Positions 33,251 through 42,219 of a stretch of 64,000 bases of DNA are shown here, piece by piece. The notes under the pieces were generated by a model, which was not told the origin of the DNA, searched no databases, and saw nothing but the letters and a program-made list of their open reading frames with translations. Where the stretch lies: the NCBI RefSeq assembly GCF_007995085.1, contig NZ_VOQS01000003.1, forward strand, positions 1,116,001 to 1,180,000, in the 5' to 3' direction. Source of the DNA: Paraburkholderia azotifigens. Lineage in GTDB: Bacteria; Pseudomonadota; Gammaproteobacteria; Burkholderiales; Burkholderiaceae. Numbering within the stretch: the stretch's first letter is position 1; each line of letters begins with the position of its first letter. Position numbers and translations under genes: made by a program.

Positions 33251-34126
33251 TCAAGGCTTCTTATGCGCCTGTGCTTCGATCAGTTGCAGCAACCGTTGCA
33301 CAGGCTCGCTCAGATGCTGCGGCGCGCGATGCACGAGCCCGACATCGCGATGAAACGTGTGATGGCCGAGATCGACGGCGCGCACCTTCGCGGGCCAGTG
33401 TCGAAACGTCGCCGTCTGCGGCACGATCGCCACACCGACGCCGTTCTCGACCAGCCTGACAATCGCTTCGAGTTCGTCGACTTCGCACACTTCGCGAACG
33501 GTGAAATGCATCCGGCGCAGAAAGCGATCGACCTGACGGCCGCCGAACGATGCACGGTCGTATCGAATGAATGGCTGATCCGACAACAGCGCGGCCCAGT
33601 CCTTGCCCTTCACGCCGCGCGGCACGATGAGCCTGAACGGTTCCTGCGCGAGCGTCGTCCAGCGCAGATCGCTCTGGAACGAGAACGGCGGGCGGATGAT
33701 GGCCGCGATATCGAGTTCTCCCGCATCGACCAGATTCAGCAACTCCATCGACACGCCGGGAATCACACGCGTCCTGCAGCCCTCGCATTGCGCGTGAAAG
33801 CGCGCCAGCGCATCCGGCAACAACGAGCGCTGCACCGACGCAATCGCGCCGATATTCACGCGCACGTTGGCGGCGGGATCCGCGGCCGTCGAACTGAGCC
33901 TGTTATAAAGCCGGACGACTTCCTGTGCCTGCACGAGCACCTGCTGGCCCGTTGCATTGAGACGCGCGGTGCGTCCTTCGCGGTCGAACAGCGCAAAGCC
34001 GAACTCGGCTTCGAGCCGCTGCATCTGCGCGCTCACGGCCGCTTGCGTCAGGCCGATCTTGCTGCCCGCGGCCGCGAAGGTGCCCTCCTGGGCGACGGCA
34101 ATCAGCGTTTTCAATTCGCGGATCAT
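33251..34126 (-). CDS. LysR-family transcriptional regulator (CynR/CysB-like)
   Basis: Regulator of 291 residues. HTH at residues 1-60 (LKTLIAVAQEGTFAAAGSKI, LTQAAVSAQMQRLEAEFGF, LFDREGRTARLN) and a substrate-binding domain from about 88. Divergent from the VOC gene at 34230 with a strongly AT-rich 103-bp gap, the usual layout of a LysR and its target. Convergent with the thiolase gene; a small CCGCC/GGCGG hairpin lies between them. Confidence 0.92.
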   Translation of the reverse strand: MIRELKTLIAVAQEGTFAAAGSKIGLTQAAVSAQMQRLEAEFGFALFDREGRTARLNATGQQVLVQAQEVVRLYNRLSSTAADPAANVRVNIGAIASVQRSLLPDALARFHAQCEGCRTRVIPGVSMELLNLVDAGELDIAAIIRPPFSFQSDLRWTTLAQEPFRLIVPRGVKGKDWAALLSDQPFIRYDRASFGGRQVDRFLRRMHFTVREVCEVDELEAIVRLVENGVGVAIVPQTATFRHWPAKVRAVDLGHHTFHRDVGLVHRAPQHLSEPVQRLLQLIEAQAHKKP

Positions 34127-34229
34127 TGATCGATTCCATTTGTGTTTCGCCCAATAATATATTGATTTTGTTTTACTAAGCCGCTGCGTATCATCGGGTC
34201 ATAACTCGCGCCCCACCTTGGAGAAATCA

Positions 34230-34655
34230 GTGAGCCTTTCGCCTTTTCATCTGGCCATTCCCGTCTACGATCTTCCCGCCGCGCGCGACTTCTACGGACG
34301 CGTCTTCGGGCTCGAAGAGGGCCGCTCCAGCCAGCAGTGGGTCGACTTCAATTTCTTCGGCCATCAGCTCGTCATTCACGAGCATCCGAAAACGGCGTCG
34401 CAGGAAAGCGTGCATAGCAATCCCGTCGACGGTCACGACGTGCCCGTGCCGCACTTCGGCATCGTGCTCGAATGGGATCAATGGGAAGCGCTCGCGGCGC
34501 GGCTCAGGTCGTTCGGAACGAAGTTCGTGATCGAGCCGTATATCCGCTTTCAGGGGCAGGTCGGCGAACAGGCAACCATGTTCCTGTTCGATCCGTGCGG
34601 CAATGCGCTCGAGTTCAAGGCATTCAAGGACATCGGCCAGCTGTTCGCGAAGTAA
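34230..34655 (+). CDS. VOC (glyoxalase/dioxygenase superfamily) protein
   Basis: Protein of 141 residues with two beta-alpha-beta-beta-beta units: [20 protein letters not shown] with the first metal His, then [24 protein letters not shown] and a C-terminal [14 protein letters not shown] with the Glu ligand. Start GTG 34230 has GGAGA 5 bp upstream; a TTG earlier overlaps it. Probably a dioxygenase- or lyase-type metalloenzyme of small-molecule metabolism, under the divergent LysR regulator. Confidence 0.88.
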   Translation: MSLSPFHLAIPVYDLPAARDFYGRVFGLEEGRSSQQWVDFNFFGHQLVIHEHPKTASQESVHSNPVDGHDVPVPHFGIVLEWDQWEALAARLRSFGTKFVIEPYIRFQGQVGEQATMFLFDPCGNALEFKAFKDIGQLFAK

Positions 34656-34699
34656 CCCGCGTTTCAGGTACTGGCGCGCCGTGAAGCGCCCCTACAGCT

Positions 34700-35755
34700 T
34701 CACGGCAAATTCTCGCGCAGCACGATGCTGAACTGCACGGGCTTTACGCCGTCCAGCGCGTCACGCGCTTCGTGCACGTTGCGGAAAATCTTCAGGCAAT
34801 TGCCAACCATCGCTTGCGGCGTCTGCGTAATCAGCGCATCCATCGTGCCGTCGATCAGCAGCGCGCGCGTATCCGGCGTGAGCCCGTGTCCGACGAAGAG
34901 AATCTTCTGCTCCGTCTTCGCCTCGACGATCGCGCGCGCTACGCCATCCGAACCGCCACCGCTGTTGTAGATGCCAGCCAGATCGGGATGCTGTGCGATC
35001 AGGTTGCGGGTCTGCACATAGTTGCGCTCGCTGTCGTCCTGTCCTTCGCGCAGGCCGATCACCTTCACTTGCGGAAACGTCGATTCGATCAGATGCAGAA
35101 AGCCGATCTCGCGTTCCTCATGCCCGCGATAGTTGAGACTGCCCGCCAGCATCGCGATCTTGCCCGCCGGACGCGGACCCATGAAACGGCCGAGCAGCAG
35201 CGCCGCCGTGCGTCCCGCTGAACGGTTGTCGATGCCGACGTACGCGAGCCGGCGCGAATTCGACAGATCGGAAATCAGCGTAATGGCGGGCACATTCTGA
35301 TCGGCAAGTGCATTCACCGCGTCGCGCACGACAGGATGTTCCAGCGCCATGAAGACCACGCCGTCCGCGCGCTGGCCATAGTGCAACAGGCGAGCGGCGA
35401 GTTCGTTCGGGTTGAAGCTCTCCACGTAATGCACGCGGCAGCGCATACCTTGCGCGGCCCACTGGTTGTGCGCGAACTCGATGTAATCGCCGAGCATGCG
35501 CAAATAGCGGTTCGTGCCGGCAGGCACGAGGAATTCGATCTTCAACGGCCTGGCCGGTTTCGCCTCGGGCGTTTGCGCATCGACCGCGTAGCCCGCCTGC
35601 GCGGCTGCCTGCATCACGCGCCGCGCCGTCATGGGCCGCACGCCTTCGCGGCCGTTCAATACGCGATCGACGGTCGCCGTCGACACACCCGCCGCAGCGG
35701 CGATGTCCGCGATCCGCGCGCGCGGCGGAAAGAGAGGAATAGGCGCGTCAGCCAT
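34700..35755 (-). CDS. LacI-family regulator of the TRAP/RuBisCO-like cluster
   Basis: Regulator of 351 residues. LacI HTH at about 14-65 (ARIADIAAAAGVSTATVDRV, LNGREGVRPMTARRVMQAA) and a periplasmic-binding-like effector domain (RPLKIEFLVPAGTNRYLRML to the end). ATG 35755 has AGGAA upstream; a TTG 18 bp earlier is less likely. Divergent from the TRAP transporter with a 262-bp gap holding two copies of a 16-bp candidate operator. It probably responds to the imported sugar acid or a metabolite of it. Confidence 0.92.
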   Translation of the reverse strand: MADAPIPLFPPRARIADIAAAAGVSTATVDRVLNGREGVRPMTARRVMQAAAQAGYAVDAQTPEAKPARPLKIEFLVPAGTNRYLRMLGDYIEFAHNQWAAQGMRCRVHYVESFNPNELAARLLHYGQRADGVVFMALEHPVVRDAVNALADQNVPAITLISDLSNSRRLAYVGIDNRSAGRTAALLLGRFMGPRPAGKIAMLAGSLNYRGHEEREIGFLHLIESTFPQVKVIGLREGQDDSERNYVQTRNLIAQHPDLAGIYNSGGGSDGVARAIVEAKTEQKILFVGHGLTPDTRALLIDGTMDALITQTPQAMVGNCLKIFRNVHEARDALDGVKPVQFSIVLRENLP

Positions 35756-35776
35756 GCGGGTTCCTGAGGGCAAAAT

Positions 35777-35913
35777 CCATCAAAAACAATCAGGTTTGCG
35801 GTTTGACAGGGCGATTGGGCGTCCCTAGTCTTGCAGCAACATCATGCGGTCACGGCACAGCGTAACGAAAAACCAACGCCCGTGCGCGTGCGAAGTTTGA
35901 TGGTTTTTGATGG
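35777..35913. promoter_or_regulatory. Pair of inverted 16-bp candidate operators between LacI and TRAP genes
   Basis: CCATCAAAAACAATCA on the plus strand at 35777-35792, and on the minus strand CCATCAAAAACCATCA (35913-35898). They agree at 15 of 16 bases and face opposite ways, 106 bp apart. One lies 22 bp before the LacI start, the other about 105 bp before the dctP-like start. DNA looping by a LacI tetramer or two dimers would fit. Confidence 0.55.
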
Positions 35914-36017
35914 CGCATGATGCCACAGCGGGAAACACCAGCGGCACACACCACATAAAACGCAGCGACCGGGTTCATCGCCAACGCGCGCAGCCCGGCA
36001 GAAAAGGAGACATTCGA

Positions 36018-37040
36018 ATGACCAATCTCGTCAGGCGCTCGCTCCTGCGCGCGGCAGCGGCGGCACCCGTCGCCGGCGCGCTCGGGTTTCCCGCCATCGT
36101 CCGTGCCGCTGCGCCGCAATACACGTTCAAGTACGGCAACAACCTGCCGCTCACGCACCCGCTCAACATCCGCGCGAAGGAAGCCGCGGATCAGGTGAAG
36201 GAGCAGTCGAAAGGCCGCATGGAAATCCGCATCTTCCCGAACAACCAGCTCGGCGGCGATACCGACATGCTCGCGCAGGTGCGCAGCGGCGGCATCGAAA
36301 TGTTCACGCCGTCCGCGCTCGTCGTGTCGACCCTCGCGCCCGTCGCCGCCATCAACGCGATCGGCTTCGCGTTCAGCGACTATTCGCAGGTGTGGGGCGC
36401 GATGGACGGCAAGCTGGGCGCGTATGTGCGCGCCGCGATGTCGAAGGCCGGCCTCGAATCGTTCGAAAAGATGTGGGACAACGGCTTTCGCGAGACCACG
36501 TCGAGCACGCGCGCGATCGCCAACGCATCGGACATGCACGGCCTGAAGATCCGTGTGCCCGTCAGCCCGTTGAGCATCGACATGTTCAAGGGACTCGGCG
36601 CCGCGCCGACGAGCCTGCAATTCAGCGAGGTCTATTCGTCGCTGCAGACGCATATCGTCGATGCACAGGAGAACCCGCTGCCTATCGTGCAGGTGGCGAA
36701 GCTCTATGAAGTGCAGAAGTATTGCTCGCTGACGAATCACATCTGGGACGGCTTCTGGTTCGTGCTGAACCAGCGTGCGTGGCAAAAGCTGCCGAAGGAC
36801 CTGCAAGGCATCACGGCCGATGCATTCAACCAGGCCGCGCTGCGTCAGCGCGACGACGTGCGCAAGCTCAACGATGCCGCCGTCGCCGATCTGCAAACCA
36901 AGGGTCTGACGATCAATCGTCCGTCGCCCGACACGTTCCGCTCGGCACTGCGGCAAGCGAACTTCTATGCCGACTGGAAGAACCGCTTCGGCAACGAGGC
37001 GTGGTCGCTGCTGGAAGGCTACACGGGCAAGCTCGCGTGA
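36018..37040 (+). CDS. TRAP transporter substrate-binding protein (DctP)
   Basis: Periplasmic binding protein of 340 residues with a twin-arginine-like signal (VRRSLLRAAAAAPVAGALGF, cleavage near RAAA). DctP fold motifs: GRMEIRIFPNNQLGGDTDML, LKIRVPVSPLSIDMFKGLGA with the substrate-binding Arg, and EVYSSLQTHIVDAQENPLPI. Start ATG 36018 follows AAGGAG. It would bind a carboxylate such as a sugar acid. First gene of an operon with DctQM, VOC, RuBisCO-like and kinase genes. Confidence 0.93.
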   Translation: MTNLVRRSLLRAAAAAPVAGALGFPAIVRAAAPQYTFKYGNNLPLTHPLNIRAKEAADQVKEQSKGRMEIRIFPNNQLGGDTDMLAQVRSGGIEMFTPSALVVSTLAPVAAINAIGFAFSDYSQVWGAMDGKLGAYVRAAMSKAGLESFEKMWDNGFRETTSSTRAIANASDMHGLKIRVPVSPLSIDMFKGLGAAPTSLQFSEVYSSLQTHIVDAQENPLPIVQVAKLYEVQKYCSLTNHIWDGFWFVLNQRAWQKLPKDLQGITADAFNQAALRQRDDVRKLNDAAVADLQTKGLTINRPSPDTFRSALRQANFYADWKNRFGNEAWSLLEGYTGKLA

Positions 37041-37093
37041 GTCGGCGCGATGTGCCGCACACATCGCGCGCTTCGTTGACGGGAGAGACCGAC

Positions 37094-38992
37094 ATGACGG
37101 ATCAAGCACTGCCGCACGCAGCCCTCGCCGATCCCACGGCGGCTGCGCAGTTCGCCGCAAGCGGCCCGCAACGCTGGCTGCGGCGCTTCGATCGCGCGGT
37201 GATCGCGCTCGTCGAAGGTGCGTGTGCGCTGCTGCTTGCCGTTGAAATCGTCGTGCTGCTGGCGGGTGTCGTGTGCCGCTACGCGCTGCATCAGCCGCTC
37301 GTGTGGTCGGATGAACTGGCAGGCATTCTGTTCCTGTGGCTGTCGATGCTCGGCGCCGTGCTCGCATTGCGGCGCGGCGAGCACATGCGGATGACGGCCT
37401 TCGTCAGCCGCCTGTCGCCGCAGCGGCGCGCGCTCGTCGACACGCTCGCCATCGTTTTATCGATCGCGCTGCTCACGCTCGTGCTGTGGCCCGCCTACGA
37501 TTTCGCTGCAGCGGAAGCGGTCATTCTCACGCCCGCACTGCAGATCAGCGATGCATGGCGCGCGTCCGCGCTGCCCGTCGGTGCGGCGTTGATGCTGCTC
37601 GTCGGGCTGATGAGGCTCGCACAGGTGAGCCGTATGCGCGACATGCTAGCGGCGCTCGTTTTCGTCGTCATCGTCGCGGGCGTCGTCGCCTGGGCCGCGC
37701 CCGCACTGCCCGATCTCGGCAAGGCGAACCTGCTGATCTTCTTCGTCGGCGTGGTCGCGGTCGGCATTTTTTCCGGCGTGCCCATCTGCTTTTCGTTCGC
37801 GCTCGCAACCTTTGGCTACCTGAGCCTCACCACCGACACGCCGCTCGAAGTGATCGTCGGGCGCATGGACGAAGGCATGTCGCATCTCGTGCTGCTCGCC
37901 GTGCCGCTGTTCGTGTTCCTCGGCCTGATGATCGAGATGACGGGCATGGCGCGCGCAATGATCCAGTTTCTCGCGAGCCTCGTCGGCCATGTACGCGGCG
38001 GCCTGTCGTATGTGCTGATCGGCACGATGTATCTGGTGTCGGGCATCTCGGGCTCGAAGGTCGCCGACATGGCCGCGATCGCGCCCGTGCTGTTCCCTGA
38101 AATGAAACGGCGCGGCGCCGACGAAGGCGATCTCGTCGCGCTGCTGTCGACGGCAGGCGCGCAAACGGAAACCGTGCCGCCGAGCATCGTGCTCATCACG
38201 ATCGGCTCGGTCACGGGCCTGTCCATTTCCGCGCTCTTCACGGCGGGCATGCTGCCCGCGCTGGTGCTCGCGCTGATGCTGTGCTTCGTCGTGTGGCTGC
38301 GCTATCGCAAGGAAGACTTGAGCCATGCGCAGCGTTTCAATCGACGCGAGATCGGCCGCATGTTCATCGTGGCGTTGCCCGCGCTCGCGCTGCCGTTCGT
38401 GATTCGCGGCGCGGTCGTCGAAGGCGTCGCGACTGCAACCGAGGTATCGACGATCGGCATCGCGTATTCGGTGCTCATCGGCCTGTTCGTCTACCGGCGC
38501 TTCGAGTGGTCGCGCTTGCCCCGCATGCTCGTCGATGCCGCGACGCTGTCGGGCGCGATCATTTTCATCATCGGCTGCGCGACGGCGATGGCGTGGGCGC
38601 TCACGCAATCGGGCTTCTCGCAGGATCTGGCCGCGTTGATGACGGCGCTGCCGGGCGGCTCGTGGGCATTTCTCGCGCTGTCGATCGTCGTGTTCATCGT
38701 GCTCGGCAGCGTGCTCGAAGGTATTCCCGCCATCGTGCTGTTCGGCCCGCTGCTGTTCCCCATTGCGCGCGCCGCCGGCGTCAACGAAGTGCACTACGCG
38801 ATCGTCGTGATTCTCTCGATGGGCGTCGGCCTCTTCTCGCCGCCGTTCGGCGTCGGCTACTACTCGGCGTGCGCGGTGAGCCGCATCAATCCCGACGCGG
38901 GCATGCGGCCGATCATCGGCTATATGAGCGCACTCGTGCTCGGGCTGATTCTCGTCGCGTTCGTTCCGTGGATATCGACCGGCTTCCTTTAG
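37094..38992 (+). CDS. TRAP transporter fused permease (DctQ-DctM)
   Basis: Single 632-residue membrane protein joining the small and large TRAP permeases. Residues about 30-185 are DctQ (VEIVVLLAGVVCRYALHQPL with WSDELA). Residues about 205-632 are DctM (GIFSGVPICFSFALATFGYL, SGISGSKVADMAAIAPVLFP, VLGSVLEGIPAIVLFGPLLF). About 16 membrane segments. Sodium- or proton-driven uptake with the DctP protein 53 bp upstream. Fused forms are common for this family. Confidence 0.93.
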   Translation: MTDQALPHAALADPTAAAQFAASGPQRWLRRFDRAVIALVEGACALLLAVEIVVLLAGVVCRYALHQPLVWSDELAGILFLWLSMLGAVLALRRGEHMRMTAFVSRLSPQRRALVDTLAIVLSIALLTLVLWPAYDFAAAEAVILTPALQISDAWRASALPVGAALMLLVGLMRLAQVSRMRDMLAALVFVVIVAGVVAWAAPALPDLGKANLLIFFVGVVAVGIFSGVPICFSFALATFGYLSLTTDTPLEVIVGRMDEGMSHLVLLAVPLFVFLGLMIEMTGMARAMIQFLASLVGHVRGGLSYVLIGTMYLVSGISGSKVADMAAIAPVLFPEMKRRGADEGDLVALLSTAGAQTETVPPSIVLITIGSVTGLSISALFTAGMLPALVLALMLCFVVWLRYRKEDLSHAQRFNRREIGRMFIVALPALALPFVIRGAVVEGVATATEVSTIGIAYSVLIGLFVYRRFEWSRLPRMLVDAATLSGAIIFIIGCATAMAWALTQSGFSQDLAALMTALPGGSWAFLALSIVVFIVLGSVLEGIPAIVLFGPLLFPIARAAGVNEVHYAIVVILSMGVGLFSPPFGVGYYSACAVSRINPDAGMRPIIGYMSALVLGLILVAFVPWISTGFL

Positions 38993-39070
38993 GCGCCACT
39001 CCGTTCCCATCTGGCGCATCAACCGTCAGGCAGTTCTTCACGATCCCTTCTTCGCATCGGGAGTGTCTTC

Positions 39071-39610
39071 ATGAGTCGTTTTTTTGGCGAAATCCGCCAG
39101 GCCGGTTACGTCGTGCGCGACATCGAAGCGGCAATGGATCACTGGAGCCGCGTGCTCGGCGTCGGCCCGTGGTTCTATAACGAGCGCGTGCCGATCGAGG
39201 ATTATCGGTACCACGGCGAACGCTACGAGGTTCACAACTCGGTGGCGCTCGCGAATTCGGGCGATCTGCAAGTCGAACTGATCCAGACGCGCAACGACGC
39301 GCCGTCGATGTATCGCGACTTTCTCGCCGCGGGCCATACCGGCTTGCAGCACAACGCATACTGGACCACATCGTTCGATGCCGATCTCGAACGTCTGCTG
39401 CAACAGGGCTTCAAGGTTGCGATGAGCGGCAACGTCGGCAAGAACGGGCGCTTCGTCTACTTCGACACGGAGCAGCATCCGGGCACGGTGATCGAGCTGT
39501 CGGAAGTCGCGGGGCCGAAAGGCAAGCTGTTCGACCTGATCCGCGGCGCGTCGCTGAACTGGGACGGACGCGACGCCGTGCGTCCGTTTCCCGATCTGAA
39601 CACGCTATGA
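39071..39610 (+). CDS. VOC-family protein coupled to the RuBisCO-like gene
   Basis: Protein of 179 residues related to glyoxalase_4/methylmalonyl-CoA-epimerase-like VOC proteins: IRQAGYVVRDIEAAMDHWSR, LGVGPWFYNERVP, TGLQHNAYWTTSFDADLERL with a metal His, and YFDTEQHPGTVIELSEVAG with the Glu ligand. Its stop overlaps the RuBisCO-like start as ATGA, and that gene overlaps the kinase the same way, so all three are translated together. VOC enzymes can isomerise or epimerise oxo compounds; here it may stand in for the oxidoisomerase of the known route. That role is inference. Confidence 0.88.
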   Translation: MSRFFGEIRQAGYVVRDIEAAMDHWSRVLGVGPWFYNERVPIEDYRYHGERYEVHNSVALANSGDLQVELIQTRNDAPSMYRDFLAAGHTGLQHNAYWTTSFDADLERLLQQGFKVAMSGNVGKNGRFVYFDTEQHPGTVIELSEVAGPKGKLFDLIRGASLNWDGRDAVRPFPDLNTL

Positions 39611-40884
39611 ACGCACGCGACGACAGCATCGAAGCCGACTACCTGGTCGAGACGCCGCTCGATCTCGCGAAAGTGGCGGACACGATGGCAGGCGAACAGT
39701 CGAGCGGCACCTTCGTGCGCGTCGCCAACGAAAGCGACGAATTGCGCGCGCGCAGCCGCGCGAGCGTGCTGCGCATCGAGGAACTCGAGCCTGCGCCGCA
39801 CGCGTCGCTGCCGAGCGCGTGGCTCATGCGGCAACGCATCGATGGACCCTTCAGGCGCGCGCGCGTCACGCTGGCGTTTCCCGTCGCGAACATCGGCGCG
39901 AATCTGCCGACGCTCGCCGCCACCGTCGCGGGCAATCTGTACGACCTGGGCGAAGTGACGGGCATGCGGCTGCTGTCGATGCGCGTGCCGCGCGCGTATC
40001 GCGAACGCTTCGACATGCCCGAGCATGGCGTAGCGGGAACGCGTCGTCTGACTGGCGTGCAAAACGGGCCGATGGTCGGCACCATCATCAAGCCGAACGT
40101 CGGGCTGTCCGCCGGGGAGACCGCGCAGCTCGTCAAGACGCTGTGCGAAGCGGGCATCGATTTCATCAAGGACGATGAGGTCTGCGCGAATCCGCTGCAT
40201 GCGCCTTTAGATCAACGCGTGCGCGCCGTGATGCGCGAAGTGCGCGCCTATCGTGAGCGCTCGGGCAAGCGCGTGATGGTCGCCTTCAACATCACCGATG
40301 ATGTCGACGCGATGCGCCGCCACGCGGAACTCGTCGAACGCGAGGAAGGCGACTGCGTGATGGCGAGCATCAACTGGTGCGGCTTCTCCGCGATCCAGGC
40401 GTTGCGCCGCGCGACGCCGCTCGCGCTGCACGCGCATCGCAACGGCTACGGCATGATGTCGCGCGACGCCGCGCTTGGCATTGGCTTTCAGGCGTATCAG
40501 ACGCTCTGGCGGCTCGCGGGCGTCGATCATATGCACGTGCATGGACTTGCGGGCAAGTTCGCGCAAAGCGATGCCGAAGTGAGCGAGTCCGCGCGCGATT
40601 GCGCGACGCCGCTCGCCGAAGGACTCGACGACCGCGTGCTGCCCGCATTCTCGTCCGGCCAGTGGGCGGGCACAGTGCCCGCGACGTTCGACGCGGTCGG
40701 CAGCACGGATCTGCTCTTCATGTCGGGCGGCGGGGTGCTCGCGCATCCGGACGGGCCGGCGGCGGGCGTGCGCAGCGTCCGGCAGGCGTGGGACGCCGCG
40801 CAATCGCACACGCCGCTGCACGATCATGCAAAGCACGCGCCCGAATTGCAGGCCGCGCTCGCATTCTTCGGTGAACGGACATGA
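39607..40884 (+). CDS. RuBisCO-like protein (form IV), 3-oxo-isoapionate-4-phosphate transcarboxylase/decarboxylase-like
   Basis: Large-subunit homologue of 425 residues. RuBisCO landmarks remain: GTIIKPNVGLS with the base Lys (about 161), DFIKDDEVCANP with the carbamylated-Lys/Asp/Glu metal site (about 187-190), HAHRNGYG His, GLAGKFAQ loop Lys and a LFMSGGGVLAHPDG phosphate site. With a complete KDDE it should form an enediolate on a phosphorylated sugar acid. RuBisCO-like partners of DUF1537 kinases are known as OiaT/OiaX in D-apionate breakdown; the pairing here suggests a similar step. Exact substrate is not settled by sequence. Confidence 0.9.
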   Translation: MNARDDSIEADYLVETPLDLAKVADTMAGEQSSGTFVRVANESDELRARSRASVLRIEELEPAPHASLPSAWLMRQRIDGPFRRARVTLAFPVANIGANLPTLAATVAGNLYDLGEVTGMRLLSMRVPRAYRERFDMPEHGVAGTRRLTGVQNGPMVGTIIKPNVGLSAGETAQLVKTLCEAGIDFIKDDEVCANPLHAPLDQRVRAVMREVRAYRERSGKRVMVAFNITDDVDAMRRHAELVEREEGDCVMASINWCGFSAIQALRRATPLALHAHRNGYGMMSRDAALGIGFQAYQTLWRLAGVDHMHVHGLAGKFAQSDAEVSESARDCATPLAEGLDDRVLPAFSSGQWAGTVPATFDAVGSTDLLFMSGGGVLAHPDGPAAGVRSVRQAWDAAQSHTPLHDHAKHAPELQAALAFFGERT

Positions 40885-42197
40885 GTGCATCCGGCGCCGT
40901 GCAGTACGGCTTCTATGGCGACGATTTCACGGGCGCGACCGACACGCTCGCGCATCTCGCTCGCGCCGGCCTGAGGACGCTGCTGTTTCTTGCGCCGCCG
41001 GACCGCGCGCGGCTCGACAGCGTCGGTCCGCTCGACGCAATCGGCATTGCGGGCGCCGCGCGCGCGATGCCGCCGTCCGCGATGGCCGGGGAACTTGCAC
41101 GCGCAGGCGCCTGCCTCGCGTCGCTCGGCGTGCGCGTGATGCACTACAAGGTGTGCTCCACCTTCGACAGCGCGCCCGAAGCCGGCAACATCGCGACGGC
41201 TATCGCCACGCTGCGCCGCGTGTTCACGAATCCGTTCGTGCCTGTCGTCGGCGGCCAGCCAGGGTTGCTGCGTTACTGCGTGTTTGGGCAACTGTTCGCG
41301 GCGGCAGGCAGCGACACGCACGCGATTCATCGGATCGACCGTCATCCGACGATGAGCCGTCATCCCGTCACGCCGATGAACGAGGCCGATCTGCGGCTGC
41401 ATCTGGAACGACAGGGTTTGCGCGACGTGGCGTCGGTGGATTGGCGCGCCTATTCGTTGCCGTTCGCGAAACTCGATGCGATGGTCGACGCGAAAATCGC
41501 ACTGCGCTCGCCTGCAATTCTCTTCGACGTGTTGTGCGACGACGACCTGCGCACGCTCGGCAAGCTGATCGAAGCGCGCTCGCGCCGCGCACCGTTGCTG
41601 GCAGTGGGTGCGAGCAGCGTCGCTCAGGCATGGTGTGCCGCCGATGCCGCGCTCGCGCAGCGCGAGCATCAGACGCCGCCGCTAGGCCGCGCACAAGGGC
41701 CCGTGTTCGTTCTCGCAGGCAGCCTCTCGCCGACGACGGCCGCGCAGATCGAAGCCACCCACTCGTACTGGAAGATCGAACTCGACCCGCTCGAATCGGC
41801 TGGCGGCCCGCCGCGTTTCAGCGCGGCGCCTATCGTCGACATGTTGCGCGAAGGACGCAATGTGCTGGCCTTCACGCGACGCCCGGCGGCATCGGCGACC
41901 AACGCGCCACAACAGGAAGCGAGCCGCGCACGGACGGCTGAAGCGTGCGCGGCGCTGCTGGGCGATGTGGTGCGCGCAGCCAGTCCGCGACGCATCGGCA
42001 TTGCGGGCGGCGACACGTCGAGCCACGCGGTGCAGGCGCTGGACGCCTGGGGCCTGTCCTATCGCGCCCCGCTGACGACGGGTGCCACCGTATGCCGTCT
42101 GCACGCCGACGAGCCTTCGCTCGACGGCATCGAGATCATGTTCAAGGGCGGACAGATGGGCGAGATCGACATCCTCGAACGGTTGATCACCGGCTGA
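40881..42197 (+). CDS. DUF1537 family sugar-acid kinase (OiaK/OtnK-like)
   Basis: Four-carbon-acid-type sugar kinase of 438 residues. N-terminal substrate domain YGFYGDDFTGATDTLAHLAR with the DDFTG motif and KVCSTFDSAPEAGNIATAI; C-terminal nucleotide domain with VLAGSLSPTTAAQIE, GIAGGDTSSHAVQAL and MFKGGQMGEIDI. It phosphorylates a sugar acid or oxo-acid from ATP, probably making the substrate of the coupled RuBisCO-like enzyme. Start overlaps that gene as ATGA. Last gene of the operon, convergent with the KfrA-like gene. Confidence 0.9.
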   Translation: MSASGAVQYGFYGDDFTGATDTLAHLARAGLRTLLFLAPPDRARLDSVGPLDAIGIAGAARAMPPSAMAGELARAGACLASLGVRVMHYKVCSTFDSAPEAGNIATAIATLRRVFTNPFVPVVGGQPGLLRYCVFGQLFAAAGSDTHAIHRIDRHPTMSRHPVTPMNEADLRLHLERQGLRDVASVDWRAYSLPFAKLDAMVDAKIALRSPAILFDVLCDDDLRTLGKLIEARSRRAPLLAVGASSVAQAWCAADAALAQREHQTPPLGRAQGPVFVLAGSLSPTTAAQIEATHSYWKIELDPLESAGGPPRFSAAPIVDMLREGRNVLAFTRRPAASATNAPQQEASRARTAEACAALLGDVVRAASPRRIGIAGGDTSSHAVQALDAWGLSYRAPLTTGATVCRLHADEPSLDGIEIMFKGGQMGEIDILERLITG

Positions 42198-42219
42198 AAC
42201 GCGCTTCGGGTGTTGGGCG

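Noticed and set aside
37646..39022. 458-residue minus-strand frame opposite the TRAP permease
   Set aside because: Composition is Arg/His/Asp-rich as expected for the complement of a membrane protein gene; no motif.
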